A stretch of DNA of 64,000 bases from an uncultured Chitinophaga sp. (GTDB taxonomy: Bacteria; Bacteroidota; Bacteroidia; Chitinophagales; Chitinophagaceae): the NCBI RefSeq assembly GCF_902168175.1, contig NZ_CABHOU010000092.1, positions 1 through 64,000 of the forward strand, given 5' to 3'. Below the pieces are notes generated by a model, which worked only from the letters and a program-made list of their open reading frames with translations, had not been told where the DNA came from and made no database searches. The translations under genes and the position numbers were made by a program. This document shows positions 9,986 to 19,134 of this stretch, one piece after another (positions within the stretch are counted from its first letter, which is position 1; the number at the start of each line of letters is the position of its first letter).

Positions 9986-10765
9986 ATGTTTACAACACTC
10001 CAGGTAATGGTGGCGGATAACATCGCCACCATTACCCTTAACCGCCCCGAAGTTTACAATGCATTTGACGATACGCTTAGTTACGAACTGCAGGATGCCC
10101 TTAAGCAGGTGGACAAAGACGCCAGCGTGCGTGCCGTAGTGATTACCGGCGCCGGTAAAGCCTTTTGCAGTGGCCAGGACCTCAAAGCCGCTATGGCCTC
10201 CGGCAAACGCAACCTCAGCGAATCGCTGCACAAGCGGTACAACCCCATCATCCGTGCCATCCGCAATATGCCCAAACCCGTGATCTGCAAGCTGAACGGC
10301 GTGGCGGCAGGTGCAGGTTGCTCGCTCGCCCTGGCCTGCGATGTAATCATCGCCTCCGAAGCTGCTTCTATGGTAGAGATCTTCATCAATATCGCACTGG
10401 TGCTGGATTCCGGGTCTTCTTACTTTCTACCACGCACCGTGGGTTACCACCGGGCGTTCGAGCTGGCTACGAAGGCTACCAAATTGAGCGCTGCCGAGGC
10501 GAAGGAGCTGGGCCTGGTGAACAAAGTAGTGCCTGCGGCAGATTTGGATGATGCGGTAGCCGAAGAGGCCCGTTTTTACGCCAATGCCCCCACAAAAGCC
10601 ATCGCCATGATGAAAAAGATGCTCACCAAAGGCATGACGGAAGACCTGGACGCAGTATTAGAGTATGAAGCCTATTGCCAGGAGATTGCTGGAAATACGG
10701 CGGATAATGCAGAAGGTATCACCGCCTTCCTTGAGAAAAGGAAGCCAGTGTTCAAAGGCGTTTAA
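9986..10765 (+). CDS. Enoyl-CoA hydratase/isomerase family protein, PaaG-like
   Basis: Crotonase-fold enzyme acting on acyl-CoA. The ATG at 9986 gives 259 residues; the frame is open further upstream but that part overlaps the preceding peptidase. Family landmarks are the N-terminal NRPEVYNAFD, the oxyanion-hole segments AFCSGQDLKAAM and NGVAAGAGCSLALACD, and the C-terminal ITAFLEKRKPVFKG. The catalytic region reads VLDSGSSYFLPRTVG, with Asp where PaaG-type isomerases carry it rather than the Glu of true enoyl-CoA hydratases. This suggests an isomerase of ring 1,2-epoxyphenylacetyl-CoA or a related compound, but no other paa genes are nearby, so the substrate stays open. Confidence 0.88.
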   Translation: MFTTLQVMVADNIATITLNRPEVYNAFDDTLSYELQDALKQVDKDASVRAVVITGAGKAFCSGQDLKAAMASGKRNLSESLHKRYNPIIRAIRNMPKPVICKLNGVAAGAGCSLALACDVIIASEAASMVEIFINIALVLDSGSSYFLPRTVGYHRAFELATKATKLSAAEAKELGLVNKVVPAADLDDAVAEEARFYANAPTKAIAMMKKMLTKGMTEDLDAVLEYEAYCQEIAGNTADNAEGITAFLEKRKPVFKGV

Positions 10766-10800
10766 CCTGATAGTATTTTACCTGACAAGCCCGAGTATAG

Positions 10801-10860
10801 CTGAAGTATACCTGAAGTATACCTGAAAGCTAGGAGAAGAGTAGGAGAAGAAGGAGAATA
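10801..10860. repeat. Short purine-rich tandem repeats in intergenic DNA
   Basis: CTGAAGTATAC occurs twice in tandem from 10801, followed by two copies of a TAGGAGAAGAG-like unit and an AAGGAGAATA tail. Related purine-rich GGAG/GTATG/GTGGAAG strings occur at 25610-25685 and 55064-55122 in this window. They are not coding on either strand. Confidence 0.6.
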
Positions 10861-10874
10861 TACCATCAACATAA

Positions 10875-10912
10875 AAGAAGGGGTGGCCTGCATAAGGCCA
10901 CCCCTTCTTTTT
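10875..10912. terminator. Strong bidirectional intrinsic terminator
   Basis: A perfect 15-bp stem, AAGAAGGGGTGGCCT (10875-10889) with AGGCCACCCCTTCTT (10895-10909), with a 5-nt loop. T-runs follow on both strands. It lies between the convergent enoyl-CoA hydratase gene (+) and the beta-barrel gene (-) and serves both. Confidence 0.92.
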
Positions 10913-10931
10913 ATAACTTATCATGACTGGC

Positions 10932-11633
10932 TTAGAGGCCGCTCAGGCAAAGACCGATTGAGTACGGGAACGCTTCCTGACCAGTGTTGTTTTTAAACAC
11001 GGAAGAGAAGCTGTAAGTGCCAAGCACTGCCCAGTTACCCCAGCCGATCCTGGCAGTACCTGCATAACGCCAGGTGTTGAAGAAACGTTTGTTCTGCTCT
11101 TTCAGGATGTTCTTTTCGCCACCCAGGGAGCTTTTAGACTTAGTGTGCGCGTTCAGCAAAGCACCCACTTTAACACCCAAAGCCGCTTTGAAACCTTTAT
11201 TGGCATTGTCCGGCACACCGCGGTAGCGAAGTTCCAGGGGAATGTCGACATAGGTAGTCATTACCTTGTATTTGCTGAAAGCGGTGGTGTTTACGTAATT
11301 CACCTGCTGGGAGTTACCGTTTGACATATCGATCTTCTGATCGTCGAGGAAAATACTGCTGGTACCGATACCCAAACCTGGCGCAAAGCTGTAATGCGAG
11401 TTGTTAATAGGGAAATCGTACATCAGGTACACATTAAAACCACGGGAAAAACCTGTCACACGCGCACTGTCCGCCCCGGCCCAGTTGTCGTACGTAAGCT
11501 GTATCATCAGGAAATCCCTGGAGTACCGGGCCCTGTTAGCTACGCCGGAAACGGCTGAACCGGAAGTGTTTTCCTGTGCAAAAACGCCAAAAGAAACCGC
11601 GATCAGACCTAATGTAAAGAGTATTTTTTTCAT
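10932..11633 (-). CDS. Outer-membrane beta-barrel protein (PorT-like fold), function unknown
   Basis: A 233-residue protein with a cleavable signal peptide (MKKILFTLGLIAVSFGVFAQ). The start at 11633 is preferred over the in-frame ATG seven codons upstream because it begins the signal peptide directly. The mature part alternates short beta-strands with polar turns (NVYLMYDFPINNSHYSFAPGLGIG, YVDIPLELRYRG) in the way of 8- to 10-strand outer-membrane barrels of the phylum. The YVDIPLELRYR strand is typical of the outer-membrane beta-barrel/PorT-like families. A perfect TAnnTTTG box lies 35 bp upstream. It is a single-gene unit ending at the bidirectional terminator. Confidence 0.75.
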   Translation of the reverse strand: MKKILFTLGLIAVSFGVFAQENTSGSAVSGVANRARYSRDFLMIQLTYDNWAGADSARVTGFSRGFNVYLMYDFPINNSHYSFAPGLGIGTSSIFLDDQKIDMSNGNSQQVNYVNTTAFSKYKVMTTYVDIPLELRYRGVPDNANKGFKAALGVKVGALLNAHTKSKSSLGGEKNILKEQNKRFFNTWRYAGTARIGWGNWAVLGTYSFSSVFKNNTGQEAFPYSIGLCLSGL

Positions 11634-11667
11634 AATCTGTTTAATGCTTAGCAAAAAGAATATTAGG

Positions 11668-11675
11668 CAAATTTA
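11668..11675 (-). promoter_or_regulatory. Promoter -7 box (TAAATTTG) of the beta-barrel gene
   Basis: On the minus strand TAAATTTG matches the Bacteroidota -7 consensus TAnnTTTG exactly, 35 bp before the ATG at 11633. TTTG lies only 16 nt upstream, shorter than the usual 19-21, so the -33 element is uncertain. Confidence 0.5.
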
Positions 11676-11835
11676 ATGGAATGCAAATAACCAAAGGTTA
11701 AAATATTGCAAAAATATCTATGGAATAATGAACAGCCTCGTTCATTTTATTTCCCGTAAATTGTATCGTTACAACACCCCCAGCCTATTCTCACCGTCGG
11801 CATGCCCCTTTTTTAACGTTAACTTTTAGTTAGTG

Positions 11836-14790
11836 ATGAGAATCATTAAGAGCCCTGTGCTCATTGTATTTGTCGTGTCAACCCTGTCCATGTCCTGGTT
11901 CACCTACAAAGTAATTGTAGCCAATGAGCGTGCTATGCACAGCCGCGACAAGGTGGAAGATTTAGACGGAAGAATGCAGCTTCTTCACAACATTTTCCGG
12001 CAACATGCCGAAATTGATGTTTTCATGCATGGTTATGTGGCATTGGAGGACGACAGCACGGAACCTGACCTGCCCGACGAGGACCTCGTAAGGCAGGCCG
12101 CCGATTTGCGGCAGGCCGTTGCCGGCCACCCCGCGCAGCAGGCATTGGCCGACTCGCTGGAACTACTGCTCATCAAAAAGCTGGCGATCGACCAAAACAT
12201 CCGTAGCACCGTCCGCCAGTCGCCAGACACGGCCGTGGCGATGATGCAAAATAACTATCGCAGTGCATTACAGGCAGGCATTGCCGACGTTCACCGCCGA
12301 TTGCTCGACGAAGAGCGGCTTTTGATGGATAACCACGTTAATAACAACCGCTTCTTCGCCAGCAAAGTATACTATTTGTCCATCGCCGGCAGCATGATCG
12401 GCGTCGTATTTCTTATTGTGGGGATGGTACGCTTTATCGTGGAGCACGCCCGTAACAAGGTAACAGAAGAGAACCTGCGCAAAAGCGAAATTAAATACAG
12501 ACGGCTTATTGAAGATGCGGAGGTGATTATGTATACGACTAACCGTGGCGGTTATTTCACCTACATCAGCCCTAAAGTGGAAAGTATAACCGGACATACT
12601 AATACCGAACTGCTGGGCAAACATTACAGCCTGTTTCTTGATGAACAAACGCAAAAGGAATTGGCCGCACACTACGAGGAGCAGGCCGGTAACCACATTC
12701 CCAGCACTACCCGCGAGTTTCGCATTAAACGAAAAAACGGAACGCAGATTTGGGTGGAACAACAGGCGATGCTTATATGGGAAGGCGAAGACCTGGCCGG
12801 TTATCAATGTATAGTGAAAGATGTGGACGAGCGCAAACGCTTCCAGGAGCAACTAATAAAATCGCAGGAGGAAAAAGATGAAATACAGATATGGCTGCAA
12901 TCTATACTGGACAACACCAACGCTATCATCTTTATAAAAGACCTTAACAGCCGCTACCTGCTGGTTAATAAAAAGTTTGAGGAGATGTTCCACATCGATG
13001 CCGCACGTATCATTGGCCATAGCGACCAGCAATTCCCTCATATTTTCGATGTAATCCGTGCGGACGCCACCGACAGGCAGGTACTCGACTTTAAGATACC
13101 GGTAGAAATGGACAATACGCTCGTACACCAGGGCAGAAAACATTATTACATGACCACCAAATTCCCGTTGCGCGATCACCAGCAAAAGGTATTTGGGCTA
13201 TGCGGTATATCGACCGATATATCTGAACGTATTGCATACGAACATGAACTTATTGCAGCGAGGCGCGATGCCGAAGCGGCGAAACGGGCACAGGAAACGT
13301 TTATGGCCAACATGAGCCACGAAATACGTACGCCCATGAACGGCATTATTGGTATGACTAACCTGATGCACAAAACGACCTTACAGGCAGAGCAAAGGGA
13401 ATTTATTGATGCCATTAAAGATTCGGCCAACAACCTGCTGGTGATCATTAACGACATACTCGACTTCTCGAAAATCAAATCAGGGAAAATGGCGTTTGAG
13501 AAAACGAACTTCGACATTCGTTACATCATTCGTAAAACGGTTTATCCCTTTAACCACAAAGCACATGAAAAAGGCCTGGACCTCGTATGCCGCGTGGATG
13601 ATGCAGTACCATCCCACCTCATTGGCGACCCTGTAAGACTGCGGCAGATTCTGGAAAACCTGCTGAGTAATGCGATCAAATTCACGGAGAAAGGCGCTAT
13701 TACACTCACGGCGGCACTTCGCAGCATAGATGATATGTACGCTAGAATTTGTTTTGAGGTGCGTGATACGGGCATTGGTATTCCAGCGGACATGCTGGCC
13801 GAAGTGTTCGAGAGTTTCACGCAATCGCACCCGGGTATAGACCGCAAGTACGGCGGTACCGGGCTTGGACTGGCCATCTGCAAACAACTGGTCACCCTGC
13901 AACAGGGAGAAATATCGCTGGAGAGTACCGTTGGCAAGGGCACAACATTGCGTTTCGAAATCCCTTACACCCGAAACCTGTTCACACAGCCGGAAACAAC
14001 AATTGCCCATGAAGTACCGCAGGTCAACCTTAACGGCAAAGAAATACTGGTGGCAGAGGATAACCTTATCAACCAGAAAGTGGCACTGCATACTTTAAAG
14101 AGAGCCGGTGCCAACGTAGAGATCGTGTCCGATGGTGCAGAAGCGGTGGAAAAAGTGAAGGAGCATGAATACGATTGTATACTAATGGACATCCAGATGC
14201 CTGAAATCGACGGACTTAAAGCCACCGGCCTGATACGTGAACTTGGATGTACCACACCCATTATCGCCATGACTGCCTCGGCCATTGATGGCGAAAAGGA
14301 AAATTGTGTGCGGGCAGGCATGACCGACTACATCTCCAAACCTTTTATTCCTGAAGAACTATATAAAAAGATACATGATTCCATCATCCACAGCGAAAAC
14401 ACGGCCCGCAACCGGGCGCTGATGCTGGAACAGGCGGAACTTACTGCGCTGGTAGATCTACAGTACCTGCAGATGCTGGCAAACAGCGACCGCGGTTACC
14501 TGATGGACCTGATAGACATGTTCCGGTCGCGCACAAAATTCCTCTTAGAACAAATGCTGGTAAACGCGCAACAGCAGCAGTGGACGGAAATAGCGCCGGT
14601 GGCCAGGCAGTTGCGGGCAGAGTTAAACACTATCCGCATTATCCCGCTTATTGCTTTATTGTTGCAGATAGAAGAGCATGCCATGCAACCGGAACACACC
14701 GACACGATAGAAGACGATATACTGCTGGCGATTAAACTTTACGAGGAAGCGGATGAAATTTTAAAGCAGGAAGTAAAGACGAGGTTTTAA
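11836..14790 (+). CDS. Hybrid sensor histidine kinase/response regulator with degenerate C-terminal HPt-like domain
   Basis: Inner-membrane sensor of 985 residues (984 from the ATG at 11836, which is preferred to the GTG one codon earlier). Order: membrane helix near the N-terminus, an extracytoplasmic helical region of about 150 residues, a second membrane helix (VYYLSIAGSMIGVVFLIVGMV), two PAS domains (about 215-335 and 345-465), HisKA with the phospho-accepting His495 in NMSHEIRTPMNG, an HATPase domain (DTGIGIP, GGTGLGLAICK), and a receiver with phospho-acceptor Asp785 in LMDIQMP. The C-terminus (about 870-984) has the helical size and position of an HPt domain, but the expected His is Arg924 in VARQLRAEL. 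No partner regulator is adjacent. The signal sensed is unknown. Confidence 0.9.
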   Translation: MRIIKSPVLIVFVVSTLSMSWFTYKVIVANERAMHSRDKVEDLDGRMQLLHNIFRQHAEIDVFMHGYVALEDDSTEPDLPDEDLVRQAADLRQAVAGHPAQQALADSLELLLIKKLAIDQNIRSTVRQSPDTAVAMMQNNYRSALQAGIADVHRRLLDEERLLMDNHVNNNRFFASKVYYLSIAGSMIGVVFLIVGMVRFIVEHARNKVTEENLRKSEIKYRRLIEDAEVIMYTTNRGGYFTYISPKVESITGHTNTELLGKHYSLFLDEQTQKELAAHYEEQAGNHIPSTTREFRIKRKNGTQIWVEQQAMLIWEGEDLAGYQCIVKDVDERKRFQEQLIKSQEEKDEIQIWLQSILDNTNAIIFIKDLNSRYLLVNKKFEEMFHIDAARIIGHSDQQFPHIFDVIRADATDRQVLDFKIPVEMDNTLVHQGRKHYYMTTKFPLRDHQQKVFGLCGISTDISERIAYEHELIAARRDAEAAKRAQETFMANMSHEIRTPMNGIIGMTNLMHKTTLQAEQREFIDAIKDSANNLLVIINDILDFSKIKSGKMAFEKTNFDIRYIIRKTVYPFNHKAHEKGLDLVCRVDDAVPSHLIGDPVRLRQILENLLSNAIKFTEKGAITLTAALRSIDDMYARICFEVRDTGIGIPADMLAEVFESFTQSHPGIDRKYGGTGLGLAICKQLVTLQQGEISLESTVGKGTTLRFEIPYTRNLFTQPETTIAHEVPQVNLNGKEILVAEDNLINQKVALHTLKRAGANVEIVSDGAEAVEKVKEHEYDCILMDIQMPEIDGLKATGLIRELGCTTPIIAMTASAIDGEKENCVRAGMTDYISKPFIPEELYKKIHDSIIHSENTARNRALMLEQAELTALVDLQYLQMLANSDRGYLMDLIDMFRSRTKFLLEQMLVNAQQQQWTEIAPVARQLRAELNTIRIIPLIALLLQIEEHAMQPEHTDTIEDDILLAIKLYEEADEILKQEVKTRF

Positions 14791-14793
14791 TGT

Positions 14794-16485
14794 TTAGGCT
14801 ACCGGCAACGAGAAATAAAAGCGGCTGCCCGCACCTTCGGTACTATCCACCCCAATAACGCCACCCTGGGCCTCGATAAACTCCCGGGCAATGGCCAGCC
14901 CAAGCCCGCTGCCCTTTTCAGTATCCACGCCCGGCACCTGGAAGAAGCGCTCAAATATTTTATCGCGAAACGCGACAGGAATGCCTTTGCCTTTATCGGT
15001 AACACTAAACGTAAGTGTATTGTCTTCATTCGGCTGCAACTCTAGTTGGATAAAGGAACTGTGAGGGGAATAACGGATGGCGTTGGTGAGCAGGTTTACC
15101 AGCACCCACGCAGTTTTCTCCGCATCGGCCGTAATGGGCGGCAGGTCGTTGGCCATACTTTGTAAGATGACTACCTGGTGTTCGGCGGCTTGTTTACGCA
15201 CCGCTTCCAGCGCATATGCTACAATGCCCTGCGGCGCAACAGTTTGTATTTGTAGTTGGATATTGCCGCTTTCCACACGCGAGAAGTCGAGCAGGTCGCT
15301 CACCATTTTAATCATACGGCGATTATCCTGTTTCAGGCTTTCTACCAGTTCGAGTTGTTCGGGTAACAACTTGCCGGTACGTTCATCTTCCAGCAATCGC
15401 AGACTGAGGTCGGAAGCTGCAAGCGGGGTTTTTAGTTCGTGGGAAATGGTGGCGATGAAGTGTGTTTTGGCAATGTCCTGTTCTTTAAACGTCGTAATAT
15501 TCCGGAGGATGATGACGTAACCAGTGCGTTGGCCATCCTGGGTGATATCGGCTACTTCGCGTGTGAAGAAACTCTCTTTGCCATCTACCACTATTTTGAG
15601 CGGTGCGTTATTGGCCTCCGTTACCAGGAAGCGTAACAGGTCGTTGCGTTTGGCGATCTCCGTGGCTGTGCGGCCAGGTAATTCGCCTTCGGGGAGGTTG
15701 AGGAGTTGTAAGGCCTGCGTGTTGGCAAACAGTACTACATCGTTCACATCAAAACCGATGGTAGCGTCTTTGAGGCTGCTGATCACCGCTTCGGCACGTT
15801 TCTTTTCAAACACGATACGGGCGAGGTTGCTATGCTCATACTCATCCAGCCGCTGCGCCATGGTGTTAAACGCGTTGGCCAGTTCGCCAAACTCATCGCC
15901 CGACTTAAAGTGCAGGCGCTGGCTGTATTGCTTATTCGCAATTCCTTTGATACCGGCGGTTAGTTCCTGTATGGGGTTGGCAATGTAACCGGGAAAATTA
16001 TAAACGAAGGTGATGCCCAGCATCAAACACACGCCACTGATAATCGCAATGTATACCAGGGCACTCTCCGCCGTTTTACCCGCGCGCACGTTCTTACGAA
16101 CGATCGCCTGCATATTCAGGTCCATCAGTATATCCAACTGCCGCCGCATGGCTTTGGCGATGACTGGCGACAACTGCTGCTGCCCGCGCGCACTGTTGTA
16201 CAACAGGCGGAGTGTGGTGGTAGCCGCCGCTTCTCCTTTTTCAGTTATGTTCTGCTGCTGCTGGGTTAGCGCTTTATCAAACCGGGTAGCATTGGGCCAG
16301 TTGTCAATAGCGGATAACATCTCGCGGCTGTACTCCAGCGATTCATAGTTATCTTCCAGCACCATGCGCGCCTGTTTATCGAGCCGCGACAGGTAAAAGT
16401 AACTGACCACGCTTACCAGTATAAGCATCAGGAACAGGAACAGCACGCCTGCGGTGATCTTGGATTTAAGCCTCGATTTACTCAT
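14794..16485 (-). CDS. HAMP-PAS sensor histidine kinase, kinase half of a split KdpD system
   Basis: Membrane kinase of 563 residues: an N-terminal membrane helix (VLFLFLMLILVSVVSYFYL), a short periplasmic helical region, a second helix (LVYIAIISGVCLMLGITFVYNF), HAMP (about 185-235), PAS, HisKA with His349 in TISHELKTPLAASD, and HATPase (DKGKGIP, GSGLGLAIARE). Its start overlaps the end of the KdpD sensor-half gene by 4 bp (ATGA), so the two are translationally coupled. In enterobacterial KdpD these functions are one protein. It ends 3 bp from the convergent hybrid kinase gene. The cognate regulator is not adjacent; the NtrC-type activator at 25803-27146 is the best candidate. Confidence 0.88.
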   Translation of the reverse strand: MSKSRLKSKITAGVLFLFLMLILVSVVSYFYLSRLDKQARMVLEDNYESLEYSREMLSAIDNWPNATRFDKALTQQQQNITEKGEAAATTTLRLLYNSARGQQQLSPVIAKAMRRQLDILMDLNMQAIVRKNVRAGKTAESALVYIAIISGVCLMLGITFVYNFPGYIANPIQELTAGIKGIANKQYSQRLHFKSGDEFGELANAFNTMAQRLDEYEHSNLARIVFEKKRAEAVISSLKDATIGFDVNDVVLFANTQALQLLNLPEGELPGRTATEIAKRNDLLRFLVTEANNAPLKIVVDGKESFFTREVADITQDGQRTGYVIILRNITTFKEQDIAKTHFIATISHELKTPLAASDLSLRLLEDERTGKLLPEQLELVESLKQDNRRMIKMVSDLLDFSRVESGNIQLQIQTVAPQGIVAYALEAVRKQAAEHQVVILQSMANDLPPITADAEKTAWVLVNLLTNAIRYSPHSSFIQLELQPNEDNTLTFSVTDKGKGIPVAFRDKIFERFFQVPGVDTEKGSGLGLAIAREFIEAQGGVIGVDSTEGAGSRFYFSLPVA

Positions 16486-17588
16486 GACAGGATAACGATA
16501 TCGGTTTCATGGGAAGATAGTGTTTTTAGTAGCTGGTTAAAGATATTGGTACGTAAAATAATACGGAACAGGCTGATATGTGGTTTGCCGATGCAGATGG
16601 TCGTAATCTCTTTTTCTTTTACCGTGCTGATGATCGCCTCTGCAATATTAGTGTGTTGTACCTGTATCACTTCTGCGCCCAATTCTGTGGCCAGTTTCAT
16701 ATTATTGATCAGGTGGCGCTGCAAGGCCAGGTTTATCCTGCCGGTGCTTTCCGACGGTGTTTGTACGTACAGCACTTTCCAGTCGGCATGATAGTAAGCG
16801 GCCAGCCTGGCTGTTTTACGAATTACCTTACGCGCTATTTCCTCGTTGGTAGATATGCAGGCCAGGAAACGTTCGTGCCGCATTTGTTGTGCGCGGGGCA
16901 CTTCTGTTTCTACCTTCCGCTCTACCTGCGTAGCTACTTCTTTTAACGCCAGTTCGCGAAGCTGCAATATTTTATCTGGCTGAAAGAAATTCCGCAGCGC
17001 GGTATCTACTTTCGAGGCCTCGTAAATCTTTCCTTCTTTCAATCTCGTTATCAGCTCATCGGCCGTAAGGTCGATGTTCACTACCTCATCGGCCAGTTGC
17101 AGCATTACGTCGGGTACACGCTCGTGCACATCTACCCCGGTAATGGCTTTCACGTGATGATTAATACTTTCGATGTGCTGGATATTAACGGCCGATATTA
17201 CATTGATGCCGGCTTTTAGCAGTTCCTGCACATCCTGCCAGCGCTTTTCGTTACGGCTGCCGGGAATGTTGGTATGGGCCAGCTCGTCGACTATTACCCA
17301 CTCGGGCGATAATAGCAGCACGGTATTCAGGTCCATCTCCTCCATCAGTTTACCCTTATAAAACACCTGCCTGCGTGGAATAAGTGGTAAGCCGGCCACC
17401 AGCGCTTCAGTTTCTTTACGGCCATGTGTTTCCACATAACCAATTTGGATGTTTACGCCGTTGTGCAGCAGGCTATGCGCCTCCTGCAACATGCGGTAGC
17501 TTTTACCCACACCGGCGCTCATGCCTATGTAGATCTTAAATTTACCGCGACTGCGGTTAGCAAAGGGCGACGGCGATGATTTATCCAT
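16482..17588 (-). CDS. kdpD: KdpD N-terminal sensor half (KdpD and universal-stress-protein domains) without kinase
   Basis: A 368-residue cytoplasmic protein equal to the N-terminal part of KdpD. The KdpD domain (about 15-225) shows the Walker A-like GMSAGVGKS, the Walker B-like WVIVDELAHTN and VDVHERVPD; a universal-stress-protein domain follows (about 245-368, RHERFLACISTNEEIARKVIR). The four membrane helices, GAF and kinase domains of classical KdpD are absent; a separate kinase gene follows with a 4-bp overlap. It lies 66 bp downstream of the porin gene, at the end of the kdp operon. It probably senses potassium limitation or c-di-AMP, as known for KdpD proteins, which is an inference here. 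Confidence 0.92.
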   Translation of the reverse strand: MDKSSPSPFANRSRGKFKIYIGMSAGVGKSYRMLQEAHSLLHNGVNIQIGYVETHGRKETEALVAGLPLIPRRQVFYKGKLMEEMDLNTVLLLSPEWVIVDELAHTNIPGSRNEKRWQDVQELLKAGINVISAVNIQHIESINHHVKAITGVDVHERVPDVMLQLADEVVNIDLTADELITRLKEGKIYEASKVDTALRNFFQPDKILQLRELALKEVATQVERKVETEVPRAQQMRHERFLACISTNEEIARKVIRKTARLAAYYHADWKVLYVQTPSESTGRINLALQRHLINNMKLATELGAEVIQVQHTNIAEAIISTVKEKEITTICIGKPHISLFRIILRTNIFNQLLKTLSSHETDIVILS

Positions 17589-17654
17589 CTATATCCTTTT
17601 AATACGTATACCTGCTTTGCGTGAACAAAGCAGGTACGCATGAACAAAAATAGG

Positions 17655-18974
17655 TTATAACCTGAAGCTGGCGGCTACGGTAAGCCTGTTTTCCATTTTC
17701 TGCAGGTCGGGACGCCAGTTGTCTGTCGGCGTATCTATCCAGCCGTCGGGTGAGGTGGTACCACCGCGACCGGCGAAATACGGAACGTTGGCCGCACGGT
17801 AACCGTACTCAAAACGGAAGGTAATGTGGTCGTTAGGCATTACGTCGAACGTGGCGCATACCTGGCCAATGTTCAACTTCTGCTTGGGATCGGCGGCAAT
17901 GGCGTCGTTAAAGTCGTTATCGGCCACTGGCGAAGGGCTGAATGCCAGGTACAGACCCGGGTTTGTGATGATATCGCCACGCAGGGTGAGGGCCAGTTTA
18001 TTTTTGGCAAACCACAGGCGGTTGGCGAAGGAAGTACCGGCCATGTACTGATCGCTGGCTTTTACACCATCGCCACTCTGGAAACCGTAGTGGTTGTTAA
18101 GACTGAACGCGGCCTGGCTAATACCCTTATCGCTGCGGCTTTTGAAGTAGCGGTACACAATACTGTTATCGTGGTGAAAGCGGAGGCGATTGCTGTTGCG
18201 GGTGTCTTTACCGGCAAGGTAAAAGTTCGCCACCAGTTGCAGGTTTTCGCTGGGGCGGTAGTAAGTTGAGCTACCCAGGCCCAGGCTTTGGTTCCAGCTA
18301 TTATAACTCTGCCAGCCGTTGAGCAGCCATATTTCCTGTTTCAGTTTTTTAGAGGGGAACATTTGTACACGGGCGCCGGATAAGTAGAAGGGAGTAAAGT
18401 CGCTCACCATACTATGCTGATAGTTCCAATTTTCACCCAGTACATAACTTTCGAGGCCTATGTAACTCATAAAAACCCCCATCTCCACGTTAATGCCGTA
18501 CCATTTATTAAAGTGATAACCGGCTGCCGCTTCGCGGATGTATTTCAGGTTGTTGATGCTGGTATTGCGGCCATGCCCGGTTGTTCCGTCGAGGTCCTGA
18601 ACGATGGAGCCCACTTGCCCGTACTGTAACAACAAGCGGCCGATCATGTTTTTGTAATTGGTTTCGATGCCAAAGCTGGCCATATTGATGGTAAACTCGT
18701 TGCTACGGCCAATAGTCGATGAAATGGTGTGCGTATTATCTTTCGGGCGATGAAAATCGTAATTGTAATACCCGTCCATGTAAGCCACACCGGTCAGTAT
18801 CGTTTCCCCGTTTTTGTCTTTTAACGTAAGCGGGAAGTCGGTTTGCCTGTTCTGGCCATTAATCCAGGTAAGGTCCATTCCATCAAAAGGAATTTTTGGT
18901 TTAATCGTGTCCTGCGCAGCGGCCGTTGTACACATAGCAGCTATCATGGCTGCGCTGAAAATAATTCGCTTCAT
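17655..18974 (-). CDS. Outer-membrane porin of the kdp locus (OmpL-like/BBP2-type barrel)
   Basis: A 439-residue exported barrel with signal peptide MKRIIFSAAMIAAMCTTAAAQ. The mature protein is full of beta-strand pairs with aromatic girdles (YYNYDFHR, WNYQHSMVSDFTPFYLSGARVQMFP) and ends in VAASFRL, with a terminal Phe three from the end as in many barrels. It resembles the putative beta-barrel porin-2 group. It sits between kdpC and kdpD in the same direction, so its most likely task is letting potassium or small ions through the outer membrane when the Kdp pump is on. It is separated from kdpC by 160 bp with an inverted repeat. Confidence 0.8.
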   Translation of the reverse strand: MKRIIFSAAMIAAMCTTAAAQDTIKPKIPFDGMDLTWINGQNRQTDFPLTLKDKNGETILTGVAYMDGYYNYDFHRPKDNTHTISSTIGRSNEFTINMASFGIETNYKNMIGRLLLQYGQVGSIVQDLDGTTGHGRNTSINNLKYIREAAAGYHFNKWYGINVEMGVFMSYIGLESYVLGENWNYQHSMVSDFTPFYLSGARVQMFPSKKLKQEIWLLNGWQSYNSWNQSLGLGSSTYYRPSENLQLVANFYLAGKDTRNSNRLRFHHDNSIVYRYFKSRSDKGISQAAFSLNNHYGFQSGDGVKASDQYMAGTSFANRLWFAKNKLALTLRGDIITNPGLYLAFSPSPVADNDFNDAIAADPKQKLNIGQVCATFDVMPNDHITFRFEYGYRAANVPYFAGRGGTTSPDGWIDTPTDNWRPDLQKMENRLTVAASFRL

Positions 18975-19061
18975 AAAAATTATAGGTGTTAAGAATTGTG
19001 TTGATGTAGATGTTTTGTACCATCAGCGGCACATGGCTATATAAAGCTGCGCCGGGAGGTA

Positions 19062-19091
19062 CATTGCCGCTCCGCATGCGATACGGCAATG
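19062..19091 (-). other. Inverted repeat between kdpC and the porin gene
   Basis: CATTGCCG (19062-19069) and CGGCAATG (19084-19091) pair perfectly over a 14-nt loop in the 160-bp gap between kdpC and the porin gene. No U-run follows, so it is more likely an mRNA processing or stability element than a terminator. Confidence 0.45.
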
Positions 19092-19134
19092 ACCTGCAGG
19101 GCACATGGTTTCCATGGATAGTATGAATCAAACG

